The notes: a model not told the origin generated them from the sequence alone. Positions 29,560 through 39,065 are shown, counted from the first letter of the stretch. The stretch: 64,000 nt of DNA from Neisseriaceae bacterium (GCA_027489245.1 JAIYAC010000015.1:16597-80596), one strand, 5' to 3'. Program-made: numbers and translations.

Positions 29560-29623
29560 CGACTGTTGTATTTACCCTCCAAGCCTTGTCTGGCTTGAGT
29601 CTGCCGTTTCATTCCGTACATCT

Positions 29624-29643
29624 TGCCCCATCGTTATGGGGCA
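29624..29643 (+). terminator. Hairpin terminator after the phosphatase gene
   Basis: Perfect 8-bp stem TGCCCCAT/ATGGGGCA with CGTT loop, followed by TTTCC. The T-tract is short. Confidence 0.6.
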
Positions 29644-29736
29644 TTTCCATTTCTTGATATAGCAAACATCAATTCACCCGAATTAACAAATAGTCATCGA
29701 CTTTGACGAGGGGTTTGCTAACACCCTAGGCTTGGT

Positions 29737-30192
29737 ATGAAGCGGTGCATTGTTGCTCCTCGAATGCACCTATTTCTGAACCGAGTATGGCAACCATCGA
29801 TAACGCCCTTTTCCGACTACCTGTTTCAATTACGCCGCAACCGTGGCTTACGTCAGCGTGAACTGGCCGACATCCTGGGCGTTGAGCAGACATACCTCAG
29901 CGCCCTGGAGGCCGCCAGGAAAGACCCACCGTCACCAGAACAGGTGGCTCGCTTTGCGATGGCATTGGAACTGACAGAAGAAGAGCACGCAGACCTGCTG
30001 TACGCCGCGCAGATTTCCAAACGAAAGCTTGAGCTACCAGAAGACACCAACCGTGCCGAATACCAGTTGGTACATGAGCTGGTAAACAGCTTGGGTGGCT
30101 TGAGTGACGATCAGATTTCGGTGATCAGGACGGTACTGCGCATGCGCTTTGACCGCCGTACGCCGCTAAGACTGGAGGAAAACGCCATGTAG
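29737..30192 (+). CDS. XRE-family helix-turn-helix regulator
   Basis: 151 residues from the first Met (the internal Met at 29767 is an alternative). Helix-turn-helix near residues 33-72: LRRNRGLRQRELADILGVEQ and TYLSALEAARKDPPSPEQ, typical of lambda-repressor-like proteins. It precedes the tns operon in the same direction with about 200 bases between, so it may control tnsABC or an adjacent promoter. An 8-bp inverted pair TAGCAAAC/GTTTGCTA (29660-29720) upstream could be its operator. Confidence 0.85.
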   Translation: MKRCIVAPRMHLFLNRVWQPSITPFSDYLFQLRRNRGLRQRELADILGVEQTYLSALEAARKDPPSPEQVARFAMALELTEEEHADLLYAAQISKRKLELPEDTNRAEYQLVHELVNSLGGLSDDQISVIRTVLRMRFDRRTPLRLEENAM

Positions 30193-30388
30193 AAAAGCAA
30201 AACGGACCACCTCAGAAGAGGCAGCCCGTGTCTGCAGAGAAGTACTAGGTACCCCTGTGTGGAAACTTGAGTATCTGACCCTTCCTGCTCACGCGCAAGC
30301 TCTTCTTTTCCCTTGAAAAACAGCACACCCGTTTCCCGGTTCAGTTTTCTGCCGGTTAACGGTGGATTTGTGCACCCAGGAGAAAAGC

Positions 30389-31153
30389 ATGTCTTCCTTG
30401 TTGAAGCTCAGGCCGGGCCATGTTGCGCCCATCAACGGCCAGCAAGATCACTCTCGTACCCGTCACGTCACCAACCGCTCTAACCCCATCGTGCGGGGCA
30501 AATTCCCCAGCCTGAAAAATGGGCAGATGGTGCATTACGAAGGGCTGCTAGAACGTGATGCCTTCCTCTGGCTGGAGGCCTCACCCGATATTGAAAGCTA
30601 CCGGGAGCAGCCAAATCAGATCTACTTCCCGGATGGCGGGCGCATGCGCCGCTACACCCCGGACATCGAAGCCGTGCTGTGCAGCGGTGAGACTGTCATC
30701 ATTGAAGTGAAGCCACTGCACAAGACTCGCGAAGTAGAAATCAAACACAAACTGGAACGTGTAAAAGCCTACTTCGATGCCAGGTCACAGCCCTATGTGG
30801 TGCTGACCGACAAGTTCATCCGCCAGACTCCGCATCTGCAAAACTGGAACTGGCTGATACGACGCATCCCATTCCAGCAGGCAAGCTACCAGGCGGTGCA
30901 ATTCGCGCTTCGCACGCTGTCGCCCCATCTTCCTTGCTCGATACAGCATGCCGAACAGGTGCTCAGCGAGCATCGCATCAACGCCTGCCACCTCATGCTG
31001 TACGGGTATCTTCGCGCCGTGTCCCAACATGAACTGTTAACGCAGGAAACGGTTATCGAATTCGGCACCAGTGCAGCACAACAGCAGCTGGCCGGCCTGG
31101 CAAATTGCACTGACTTCCTGTGGACGCAATCCAAGGAGGTGGGTCATGCGTAG
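30389..31153 (+). CDS. tnsA: Tn7-like transposition endonuclease TnsA
   Basis: Start at 30389 (MSSLLKLRP) after CAGGAGAA. 254 residues. The TnsA nuclease core is seen with Glu51 in YEGLLERD, Asp92 in TPDIEAV and Glu106-Val-Lys108 in EVK, corresponding to the catalytic E-D-K set; a C-terminal helical domain follows. In Tn7 the TnsA nuclease cuts the 5' ends of the element so that TnsA and TnsB together give cut-and-paste transposition. Upstream of tnsB and overlapping its start. Confidence 0.9.
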   Translation: MSSLLKLRPGHVAPINGQQDHSRTRHVTNRSNPIVRGKFPSLKNGQMVHYEGLLERDAFLWLEASPDIESYREQPNQIYFPDGGRMRRYTPDIEAVLCSGETVIIEVKPLHKTREVEIKHKLERVKAYFDARSQPYVVLTDKFIRQTPHLQNWNWLIRRIPFQQASYQAVQFALRTLSPHLPCSIQHAEQVLSEHRINACHLMLYGYLRAVSQHELLTQETVIEFGTSAAQQQLAGLANCTDFLWTQSKEVGHA

Positions 31154-33158
31154 CTTTACATGGCAGGTTGGCCAACTTGTGTCATGGCATGGCGTGGACT
31201 ACCGCATCGAAAGGCTGGATGAACACGACCAGGTTTTACTGCAGCGCAGGGATACCCTGGCCCTAGCCGTGCATACGCGCAGTGAACTGCTAGCGCAGTA
31301 CGCAGACGGGCTCTTGAAGTTCAAGACGGTGGATGAGGCAGCAAAGACGTGCGCACCAGGTTGGCAGCGACCGCTGGCAGATTTACCGGTGCATGTGCAA
31401 CAGGAGCTGGCCAGACGGAAATTCTATATCGACTGGCTATCACGCTTTGATCATACCTACGTAGAGAGTGCCTTGAAGCCGCAGTTGGCGCTGGCTGCCA
31501 CCGAGCTGCAAGACAAAAAGCCACCGTCTGTGACGACGGTTTATCGCTGGAAACGCAACTTGCTGTTAGCCGGTGGGGATGTCCGGTCGTTGATTCCGAA
31601 ATATCACCGCCGAGGATCTTCGCTGATCAAAACGTCAGCGATCGTTACCGAGCTGTTTTTAGCCGCGGTTGAAGAAGCTGCAAAACAGACCCCCAAAGCT
31701 TCCATGAAAACAATCCGTACCATCTTATTCGGCAAGATAGAACAGGAGAACAAGTTCAGGCTGGCAAACGAGCAGTTGAAGATGCCACATCGGTCTACGC
31801 TCTATCGCCTGTATGGACGAATCGATGCTTACAGTATCACGGTGATGAAGGAAGGCAAGGCCATTGCAGATCAGCGCTTCACCCTTAACAAAACCGGGGT
31901 GACAGTGACAGATATTCTGGAGCGCATAGAGGCCGACCACTCGCCCATAGACTGCTTCCTGATTGACGACAAAACCTGGCTGCCACTGGGGCGACCAACA
32001 TTAACCGTTTTCACGGACTGCTTTAGCCGTATGGTCATCGGCTATTACCTGAGTTTTGGCGGGACATCTGCAGCTGCAGTCATGGGGGGATTACGCCATG
32101 CCATTCTGCCGAAAAAGCCGGTTCCCGCCTGCATGCCTGGTCTGTCTATCGTCAATACATGGCTATGCCATGGTCTGTTTCAGATGCTGGTAGTCGATAA
32201 CGGCCTGGAGTTTCATGGCCAGGACCTTGAAGCTGTCGCGATGGATCTCGGTATTACTCTGCAGTACTGCCCAAAACGACAACCCAGGTATAAAGGGCAG
32301 GTCGAGCGACTGCTCCAAACCATCAATTACGGCTTTGCCCATCAACTCCCAGGTACCAGCTTGGCCAGATTTATCGATCGTGGCGACTACGACCCTCTGA
32401 AGCATGCGTTGATGACGCTTTCCGAGTTTCAGCACGCCTTCGAAAAATGGTTACTGGACGACTATTCCCAAACGATACATAGAATCACGAAGACAACACC
32501 GGCTGCCAAGTGGAAAGAAGGATTGAGCCGGATCACCCCTAGGCTACCCGCCGATGTCGGCGCCCTCACCCGCAGAATCGGCCTGATCGCTGAACGCTCA
32601 TTACGCAATGACGGTTTCACCCTGAACTGCATCCGCTATAGCAGCAGTGATTTGCAAGCCGCACTGCATCAGTTTGGGCCTGGTATCCGCTGCAGGCTGG
32701 CTTATGACCCGGAAAATCTTGGCTCGATCGAGGTCTGGCTACCAAACAATGAATCCCCCATCACCGTGCCTGCAGTCAACCAGAACTATGCCCAAGGTTT
32801 GACGCTGTATCAGCACAACCTGCTGCAGCAAGAACTGCGTGAAATGGGCCGGGATGCAGAAGATACCGCGGCACTGGAGCAAGCACGCCTTGCGCTGAGC
32901 AAGTCTGTAGAAGCGCTGATGAATAGTCGTAAGCAAATGCAACGCCGCAAAGCAGCCCGACTACATGGCAAAACCAGCGCTCACCCGGCACGTGAATTCA
33001 CGCCGCTACCGGCAAAAGCCATCACATCGGCAGTGCGGGAAGAACGCCCGAGCTCGCCGATTCCCACGTTCACCTCCACCACCAGCGCACCAACAGGCCT
33101 GTTCCCGGCGCAGAGCCTGGCCGCCCATCGTCTTCAGTCAGGAGAGCAGCATGAATGA
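31146..33158 (+). CDS. tnsB: Tn7-like transposase TnsB
   Basis: Start at 31146 inside the tnsA end, preceded by a perfect AAGGAGGT. 670 residues. Mu/TnsB-type DDE catalytic domain: Asp274/275 (LIDDKTW), Asp351 (VVDNGLEF) and Glu387 (QVERLLQTIN) with 35 residues between the second Asp and the Glu, the canonical spacing. N-terminal part holds DNA-binding domains and the C-terminal tail is Lys/Arg-rich. It cuts and joins 3' ends of the element. Followed by tnsC with overlap. Confidence 0.93.
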   Translation: MRSFTWQVGQLVSWHGVDYRIERLDEHDQVLLQRRDTLALAVHTRSELLAQYADGLLKFKTVDEAAKTCAPGWQRPLADLPVHVQQELARRKFYIDWLSRFDHTYVESALKPQLALAATELQDKKPPSVTTVYRWKRNLLLAGGDVRSLIPKYHRRGSSLIKTSAIVTELFLAAVEEAAKQTPKASMKTIRTILFGKIEQENKFRLANEQLKMPHRSTLYRLYGRIDAYSITVMKEGKAIADQRFTLNKTGVTVTDILERIEADHSPIDCFLIDDKTWLPLGRPTLTVFTDCFSRMVIGYYLSFGGTSAAAVMGGLRHAILPKKPVPACMPGLSIVNTWLCHGLFQMLVVDNGLEFHGQDLEAVAMDLGITLQYCPKRQPRYKGQVERLLQTINYGFAHQLPGTSLARFIDRGDYDPLKHALMTLSEFQHAFEKWLLDDYSQTIHRITKTTPAAKWKEGLSRITPRLPADVGALTRRIGLIAERSLRNDGFTLNCIRYSSSDLQAALHQFGPGIRCRLAYDPENLGSIEVWLPNNESPITVPAVNQNYAQGLTLYQHNLLQQELREMGRDAEDTAALEQARLALSKSVEALMNSRKQMQRRKAARLHGKTSAHPAREFTPLPAKAITSAVREERPSSPIPTFTSTTSAPTGLFPAQSLAAHRLQSGEQHE

Positions 33159-34104
33159 TCTTTTCCAGTCGATTTCTGAGCTCGACGAGATTTATCAGGA
33201 CTATCCGGCCTTCAGCGCGGCGAAGACACAGATCAATCGGGCCATGCAGCTACACCTAAAAACCGGCTTAGCCGAGCATCTGCTGATTACAGGGGAGTCG
33301 GGTACGGGTAAAAGTACGCTGGTTAAATTGATATCGCAAAAATACCCGCCACACAGCACACCCGAGTCTGATGTGCTTCCGGTTCTGGCCATCAAGATCC
33401 CGTCGGAGGCCACGATTGGCGGCACAGCCGAGCTTATGCTTCGTGCACTGGGCATCGAAAGACCTACGGGTAACAACACCAACAAAACCCACCAGATCAT
33501 CACACTGATCAAGCGTTGCAAGGTACTGATGGTCATGCTGGATGAGGCTCAGCACATTCTGGACAAAGGTGGGGAGCGTACGCACTACCAAGTAGCTGAC
33601 TGGCTGAAAAGTCTGATGGATGCCGTAAATGTGCCATTTATCCTGCTGGGGCTACCGCGTTCTCGCACCCTGCTAGCCATTAATGGACAACTTCGCCGCC
33701 GCTTCATGCGTCAGCTTAATCTGCAGATTACCGACCACGGCTCACTCCCTTTACATCGGGTATGCCTTGAGTTGTTTGACGGCCTGCTTCGGTCCCAGCA
33801 GATAAGGCTGACCGAACAGGACTGGGATGATCTGGGCATGCGACTGGTTTACGCCAGCAACGGTACTATTGCGTACCTCAAACGACTGGCCATCGACACA
33901 GTCACCCTGGCATACGAATCTCAGTCTGAGTTGGTGACTCAGGAGATGCTTACCATGGCGTTCATGGCGCGCATATGGGTTGATTGTCCTGCCGCACTCA
34001 ACCCATTCTCTCGCAGCTTCTGCGGCCGAGCGTTGACCCAGCCAGGGGAGCCTTATGCGCCAGAAGCGATTCCGACTCCGAGCAGAAGGAGGAAAGCAGC
34101 ATGA
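33151..34104 (+). CDS. tnsC: Tn7-like ATPase TnsC/TniB
   Basis: Start at 33151 (MNDLFQSISEL) after AGGAG, overlapping the tnsB stop. 317 residues. AAA+ Walker A GESGTGKS at 48-55 and Walker B MLDEAQH with Asp131-Glu132. It is the regulator that links the target-selector TniQ to the transposase. Shorter than Tn7 TnsC and close to the TniB length. Overlaps tniQ by 4 bases. Confidence 0.9.
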   Translation: MNDLFQSISELDEIYQDYPAFSAAKTQINRAMQLHLKTGLAEHLLITGESGTGKSTLVKLISQKYPPHSTPESDVLPVLAIKIPSEATIGGTAELMLRALGIERPTGNNTNKTHQIITLIKRCKVLMVMLDEAQHILDKGGERTHYQVADWLKSLMDAVNVPFILLGLPRSRTLLAINGQLRRRFMRQLNLQITDHGSLPLHRVCLELFDGLLRSQQIRLTEQDWDDLGMRLVYASNGTIAYLKRLAIDTVTLAYESQSELVTQEMLTMAFMARIWVDCPAALNPFSRSFCGRALTQPGEPYAPEAIPTPSRRRKAA

Positions 34105-35885
34105 GACTGCCCATCCGCCCGAAGGCATATCCGGGAGAAAACTTTGTGGGCTATCTGGAGCGACTAGCCTTTGATAATGGCTTTGCTTCACTGCTCCATT
34201 TTTGCCACGCTATCCATCAGCCAGACCACTCCGGGACGCAACTACTGATGACTGCACTGGACATCGATGCGTTACCCCAATTTAGTGGCAAACCGTTCAG
34301 CAACCTGCAGTTACCCACCGATAACCTGGGTTTAACATGGCCATTTCTGACACTCCATGACTACCGGGTCTGCATCGATTGCATGGCTGAGGCTACCTGG
34401 TGCCGGCCAGCTTGGGGCCTTCGTTTTATGTGGGCGTGCCCGACCCATGGTTGCTGGTTAATCCAATCCGTAGCACGGTCTTTCAGTCGGGATACCGGTT
34501 GGTGGCGCAAAAACACACCGGTCACGGAGCACGCACCGGAAGACGTTTTGGCACTCTCCGCACTTCTGGAGGCGACTGTCACCCGCCCTGGGCAAGCTTT
34601 TATCGATGCGCGTCTGCCCATGATCCAGATCACGCCTACTACGCAAGAGGTTTGCCGGATGATTGCTTCACTGGGGCGGTTCGAATTGGAGGTTTGCCAG
34701 AACAAACCGAGGCCACATTGCAACCCGGATTATCAGGAGACACGAGCGCTGTTCAATGCAAGCGCGACCCTGCTAAGTAATTGGCCATACTCTCTGTATC
34801 ATCGTCTCGACTTGATGCGGTCACAGGCACCGGATGATTTCAGCCTGCAGCGGGTACTCGGCAAATGGATGCAGCCTGCATTCAGGGTACTGACCTCGCC
34901 CTGCTTTCAGTTCCTGCGCAATGCCACTGAGGCTTATCTGAAAGATCATTGGAGCGGAACCCTCTCATCCAGAAACTCCCTGCTAAGCGAAGCGCTACGT
35001 GAAAACCATGTGCGCATCAGCTTCACTAAAGCCACACGGTACAAGTCAGCTGCGACGCTTCGGGAAATACTCAATACCGATGGAAGCCCGATAGCAGCCG
35101 TTGGCAAAGCACCTCAGCGACGGCTGATTACCTTTGATAGCCAACTGCTAAGCATGGTGCCCGAGATCAAGGCGGAGTATCTGGACTTGCAAAGCAGCGC
35201 CAGGCTCTTGGCATTACCTGAAAACCGGACACGACAAATGGCAAGCTGGGGGATGCTGCCACATGCCGCCACGCCAAGTGAAACCAGCAACCACTGCTGG
35301 CGATTCAGGCGTAAAGACCTTGATGCTTTTAATGCAAGCTTCGTTCGGCAGCCGCTACCCACTGATATCAAGTGCCTCCGTCTTGAGGGTGTCTTGCGAT
35401 ATTGGCAACTAGCGGATGAAGAGGCTCGGGACATGCTACACGCCGTGCAAACTGGCGAGCTTTTGCTATACGGCACCTCAGGAGCGCAACTGGGGCAGTG
35501 CAAGCTTGAACAGGCCAAAGTACGCAGTTGGTTAGACTCGTACCGTCGTCAGCATGCGATTGATCTTGCCATTGAAGATGCCGCCAGAGCGCTTGGGGAA
35601 AAGGAAGAGGTGGTCTTCCACCTGGTAAAGCAGGGATTGCTCCCTTCCGTAGCGGCAACCCATCGCAAAGGCAACGCAAGACGGATCACACATGCCGGGA
35701 TGGCACGATTCAGGGAGGAGTACATTGCGCTGATTGAGCTTGCCCGCCAGCAACGACGGCGCACACGAGACCTGCTTGATGAACTGAAGCCCATCTACCC
35801 GGTGACCGGGCCGACGATTGATGGTGGCCGCAAGTACTTCTACCGTCGTGAAGACCTGGCAACACGCTTACAGGCCCGGAAATGA
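34101..35885 (+). CDS. tniQ: TniQ/TnsD-family target selector
   Basis: Start at 34101 (MRLPIRPKAYPGENFVGYLE) after AGGAGG. 594 residues. TniQ N-terminal domain with the zinc-binding Cys set CIDCMAEATWCRP and CPTHG (near residues 92-120). The long C-terminal part is TnsD-like in size and presumably reads the target. Only one TniQ gene is present, so a single target pathway is likely. A tnsE homologue and Cas genes are not seen. Confidence 0.85.
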   Translation: MRLPIRPKAYPGENFVGYLERLAFDNGFASLLHFCHAIHQPDHSGTQLLMTALDIDALPQFSGKPFSNLQLPTDNLGLTWPFLTLHDYRVCIDCMAEATWCRPAWGLRFMWACPTHGCWLIQSVARSFSRDTGWWRKNTPVTEHAPEDVLALSALLEATVTRPGQAFIDARLPMIQITPTTQEVCRMIASLGRFELEVCQNKPRPHCNPDYQETRALFNASATLLSNWPYSLYHRLDLMRSQAPDDFSLQRVLGKWMQPAFRVLTSPCFQFLRNATEAYLKDHWSGTLSSRNSLLSEALRENHVRISFTKATRYKSAATLREILNTDGSPIAAVGKAPQRRLITFDSQLLSMVPEIKAEYLDLQSSARLLALPENRTRQMASWGMLPHAATPSETSNHCWRFRRKDLDAFNASFVRQPLPTDIKCLRLEGVLRYWQLADEEARDMLHAVQTGELLLYGTSGAQLGQCKLEQAKVRSWLDSYRRQHAIDLAIEDAARALGEKEEVVFHLVKQGLLPSVAATHRKGNARRITHAGMARFREEYIALIELARQQRRRTRDLLDELKPIYPVTGPTIDGGRKYFYRREDLATRLQARK

Positions 35886-35958
35886 CAATGCCCGTTCAAC
35901 ACACGATAGCGCAGCTCTGATTGCTGAGTTATGGGACGTGTTGAACGGGCAAAGTCAT
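35882..35958. repeat. Large inverted repeat at the tniQ stop codon
   Basis: Arms TGACAATGCCCGTTCAACAC (35883-35902) and its near complement (35938-35957) match at 18 of 20 positions, with a 35-base spacer. The left arm begins at the tniQ stop. There is no T-tract. Formally its inner boxes GTTCAAC and GTTGAAC fit the RYYYAAC/GTTRRRY pattern of integron attC sites, but no integrase is present. Confidence 0.7.
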
Positions 35959-36044
35959 GATACATCGATCCGCCAGCCAAGGAAACCTCTAACAAAATAC
36001 ACGAGCCCAAATGCCAAGGCATAAGGGCTCGTGCTGGTTAGATC

Positions 36045-36137
36045 CTACTTCTTGCCACCGGGCGGGTTGTTGCCACGCCCACCACCAGACGGTTCACCGG
36101 TACGGCTAGGCCAGTTCGGGTTGGAGTTGTCAGCCAT
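36045..36137 (-). CDS. 30-residue Gly/Pro-rich protein
   Basis: The longer frame (to 36299) lacks support; the Met at 36137 has AAGGA eight bases upstream on the minus strand. The 30-residue product has the form MADNSNPNWP...GGGRGNNPPGGKK, rich in Asn, Gly, Pro and basic at the end. It lies between two large inverted repeats, opposite to the tns genes. I do not recognise the function; it might be a small toxin, an antitoxin-like or a nucleic acid-binding peptide. Confidence 0.5.
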   Translation of the reverse strand: MADNSNPNWPSRTGEPSGGGRGNNPPGGKK

Positions 36138-36236
36138 GATAAGTCCTTTCTCAGTTAGCTGGAGCGTTGCGGGTCCAGTTCCGCAGCACACGTCTTGTGT
36201 GATGGGTGCAGTATCCAAGAGGCACCCGCGGACGGT

Positions 36237-36301
36237 CGATGAACAATCCCGTAAAGTTTTCGATGTGGCAGCGTGCAAGAAATTTACGGGATCGTTCATC
36301 G
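36237..36301. repeat. Large inverted repeat before the ankyrin gene
   Basis: Arms at 36237-36255 and 36283-36301 (CGATGAACAATCCCGTAAA and its complement) match at 18 of 19 positions with a 27-base spacer. It sits 60 bases before the ankyrin gene and upstream of the small gene, so it could be an operator, a structured RNA or a recombination site. Confidence 0.7.
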
Positions 36302-36358
36302 CCTCCGAAGCATGTTAAGGACATAATCAGGACTCACCTTATTCGATTGGTATGAAAC

Positions 36359-39025
36359 ATGGCTCGTGTTTTTACGCTGGCAGACGCCCTCATTGAAATC
36401 CATCAAAGCCTGGGCCTTGAACGCCCGCAATCGGTGTACCTCAGTCAGCTTCGCTCCATGGACATCCGTCAGGAAAAGTACGCTGAGCTGACTGGCAAAC
36501 TGACCATGGACATCTGCGAAGCGCTGCAACTGGATGACCGTGCAACTGCCTCGGCCATCGACAATATGGAAGAGTTTGCTGCCTTCAACATGGAGCTTGC
36601 AGCGCACACCTGGACGTTCGATGCCAGCCCACAGCAAGTACTGTGGCACTTGCTGGCATACGACTACGTTCCAGCCTTGGCAAGGCGTCTTGCATTCTGG
36701 ACACTGGTCGGTGTGGAGCATGACCGACCTATTGATGCAGGCATGCCTGGTGGCAAGTTCTGGTTCTTGCCAGATATGTCCACCGCCGACAGGGCTACGC
36801 TGCCAATGAAGCATGTACTGGATTGGTTGCTAGACCTGTTGGGTGCGGATTCACATACACGTGCATTTGCCACAGAGGAGAATGCGGACTCCCTGGTACG
36901 AAAGCTGCAAAACTGGCGGCTAAATGGCACGGTCCCCAAGTCTGCCAAAGAGATAGCCGATACCTTCCCGGATAGCCTGGTTCTTAACTTCAAAGGGGCC
37001 TTGTTGCTCGATGAGCACCAAGACCCCGAACATTGCTTTGAACAAACATGCTTGTTTGTTCAAAGCAAGGGGCTCACCGCTGAAGCGCTTCAACATGAAA
37101 TCCCAAGATCGAAAACAGAACTGGAAGTCATTCTTTCTGGCCAAGCCGATGCCGATGAAAAAAAACGCTTTGTTACTCTGATGGCACGCCGTTATGCAGC
37201 ACCAAGTATGGCATTGATCAGACAGCGCTTGCTGGTTGGCCGCATGATGCAAGATGGCTATCTCCGTCTGATGAAATTTCTCTGCCCTGGTGTTGAGCCA
37301 ACCTCGACCAACCCTGCGGAAAACAAGCTGATTCAGCTCCTTGGCCTATTCCAAACTGTCTATGACCTGACAATCCGGGCATGGCAAGAAAATGATAGGG
37401 AAGAAGATCAGAACGTATGGTTTATGAGCCAAATTCCCCCTTGGGATCGCGTAGGCCTGCTTTTATCAATCATGCCAGTTAACCCCGGCCAATCTCATGC
37501 ACCCATGCTTGCAAATGAGTTAAGTAAACGATTTTCCAAACTGACAGAAAATAGTCTGCTTGAGGATTTGGTGATATGGGGACCGGAAGTTGCTGCAGAA
37601 ATACAAAAAAGAATTGCGACCTCGTGGGATGAAGAAAATAAACAGAACAATCAAATTGAACATCTCAAGAGAAAAATAAAATCTGGCTCTCCTTGGCGCG
37701 CATTGCAGTCAGAAACAAAGTTCGAAGTCATTAACCACATTGCACAAACATCTGCTGAGAAACCCAAGTTAAAAGCCATGGCAATCTCCAGACTGAAAGA
37801 AGTGGCAGTAGGTAATCATCAGAAAGCAGGTTACTTTCTTCTTGCACTAGGGCAACTACTTAATGATGTGGATAAGTACCCAAAAGATGCACAAGCACAA
37901 GTGGAAGCCTTGCTCAACGAAGCCGAACCACTACTTGCAACGTACTGGAAAGCTCCCCTGCTACGCTTCAAAGGCAAGCATGCTCTCATGCAGAATAAAT
38001 TTGATGAGGCCAGCGAGCACTTTTTCAATGCTTTTGAAGCTTGTCAGGATCACAGTTTCGGCCCACTACGCCCTGAGATTACAAGAGACTTTTGGGCCTT
38101 GATAATAAAAGAAAAGGGCTTTAATCTTAAAAAACAAGAAAAATACCACTTAAGTATGGTTCATTTTTTGGGGTTTGATGGTCCGCCAGAATCTTTATTG
38201 GACACCGCAGCTTGGATTGAACGTTTCTTCTGGAATACGCTGTACAAACCTTACCCCGGATTTGAAAAGGAACCAGATCCGTTAAGAGACGATATTAATA
38301 TAGCCTCCATGCTGGCAAATACTGCAATGGAGGATGATGCTACTATTTTTGAGAATTTTCTTTCAAAAAATCTAAACTGCAAAAATAGGACACTGATTGG
38401 CGTGCGAAAGGAAAGCTTCTTAAAAATACTGATTAAGCTCGTACTTGATTCATCAATAGTATTTAGGCGATCGGGCGAAGTTGATAATATGGTAATGCGA
38501 AACTTACGTCGGTCTATATCTGTTCTGGTCTCAAAATGGCCAGGCCAAGCCAAGCTAGCTGACTTTAAAGGCCAAATACCTGCCATGCTGGCTGCAAATG
38601 CTGGTGAGTACGAACTACTAATGGTACTCCTGCCAGCTTCGGATCTTGCAACACAAGATTACAAAGGACGTACCGTGCTTCATGCTGCCGTGGCAGGACG
38701 CTCACGTCGGTGCGTTCAAGCCGTACTTGATGTTATGGATGACGTAAGCAAAGTGACCAAAGACCATGAAGAACATCACGCGCTTCATACAGCAGTTCGC
38801 TTTGGCGAACCCTCTGTAGTCAAACTTCTGGCAGATGAGTACCCAGGTCTTGTGATCCAGCAAAACGCATATGGACAGAAGCCACTGGACCTTGCACGAA
38901 AAATCCTGCATGACGTGAGGCAGTGGCGTAGCACCATGCGCCAGCTAGGAAGGGAAACCGGCTCGCAGTCAGACTTTGAAGAGATCGTCCGCTTGCTTAA
39001 GGCCTCCGAGTTGGAACTTGTGTAA
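36359..39025 (+). CDS. Large ankyrin-repeat protein, unknown function
   Basis: 888 residues. The C-terminal part (about 755-855) contains two to three ankyrin repeats: KGRTVLHAAVAGRSRRCVQ, HHALHTAVRFGEPSVVKLL and AYGQKPLDLARKI. The N-terminal 700 residues look all-helical and I do not recognise them; TPR-like helices around LNEAEPLLATYWKAPLLRFKGKHALM are possible. No signal peptide or membrane segment. Base composition falls toward the middle of the gene (AT-rich around 38.1-38.5 kb). It is the main cargo candidate of the Tn7-like element. Confidence 0.7.
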   Translation: MARVFTLADALIEIHQSLGLERPQSVYLSQLRSMDIRQEKYAELTGKLTMDICEALQLDDRATASAIDNMEEFAAFNMELAAHTWTFDASPQQVLWHLLAYDYVPALARRLAFWTLVGVEHDRPIDAGMPGGKFWFLPDMSTADRATLPMKHVLDWLLDLLGADSHTRAFATEENADSLVRKLQNWRLNGTVPKSAKEIADTFPDSLVLNFKGALLLDEHQDPEHCFEQTCLFVQSKGLTAEALQHEIPRSKTELEVILSGQADADEKKRFVTLMARRYAAPSMALIRQRLLVGRMMQDGYLRLMKFLCPGVEPTSTNPAENKLIQLLGLFQTVYDLTIRAWQENDREEDQNVWFMSQIPPWDRVGLLLSIMPVNPGQSHAPMLANELSKRFSKLTENSLLEDLVIWGPEVAAEIQKRIATSWDEENKQNNQIEHLKRKIKSGSPWRALQSETKFEVINHIAQTSAEKPKLKAMAISRLKEVAVGNHQKAGYFLLALGQLLNDVDKYPKDAQAQVEALLNEAEPLLATYWKAPLLRFKGKHALMQNKFDEASEHFFNAFEACQDHSFGPLRPEITRDFWALIIKEKGFNLKKQEKYHLSMVHFLGFDGPPESLLDTAAWIERFFWNTLYKPYPGFEKEPDPLRDDINIASMLANTAMEDDATIFENFLSKNLNCKNRTLIGVRKESFLKILIKLVLDSSIVFRRSGEVDNMVMRNLRRSISVLVSKWPGQAKLADFKGQIPAMLAANAGEYELLMVLLPASDLATQDYKGRTVLHAAVAGRSRRCVQAVLDVMDDVSKVTKDHEEHHALHTAVRFGEPSVVKLLADEYPGLVIQQNAYGQKPLDLARKILHDVRQWRSTMRQLGRETGSQSDFEEIVRLLKASELELV

Positions 39026-39065
39026 GTAGAGAGACCGCGTACCTAAGCACGCGATCAAGATCGAC

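Noticed and set aside
30193..30388. The left end of the Tn7-like element before tnsA
   Set aside because: I searched for inverted copies of the TTAGTG...GACAGA repeat here and upstream of the XRE gene but found none.
35882..35958. An integron attC site at the tniQ stop
   Set aside because: The inner boxes fit the consensus only formally, and there is no integrase, no cassette array and no second attC; kept as a structural repeat instead.
29737..36300. A CRISPR array or CRISPR-associated Tn7 element
   Set aside because: No regularly spaced direct repeats and no cas genes are present near tniQ or the cargo.
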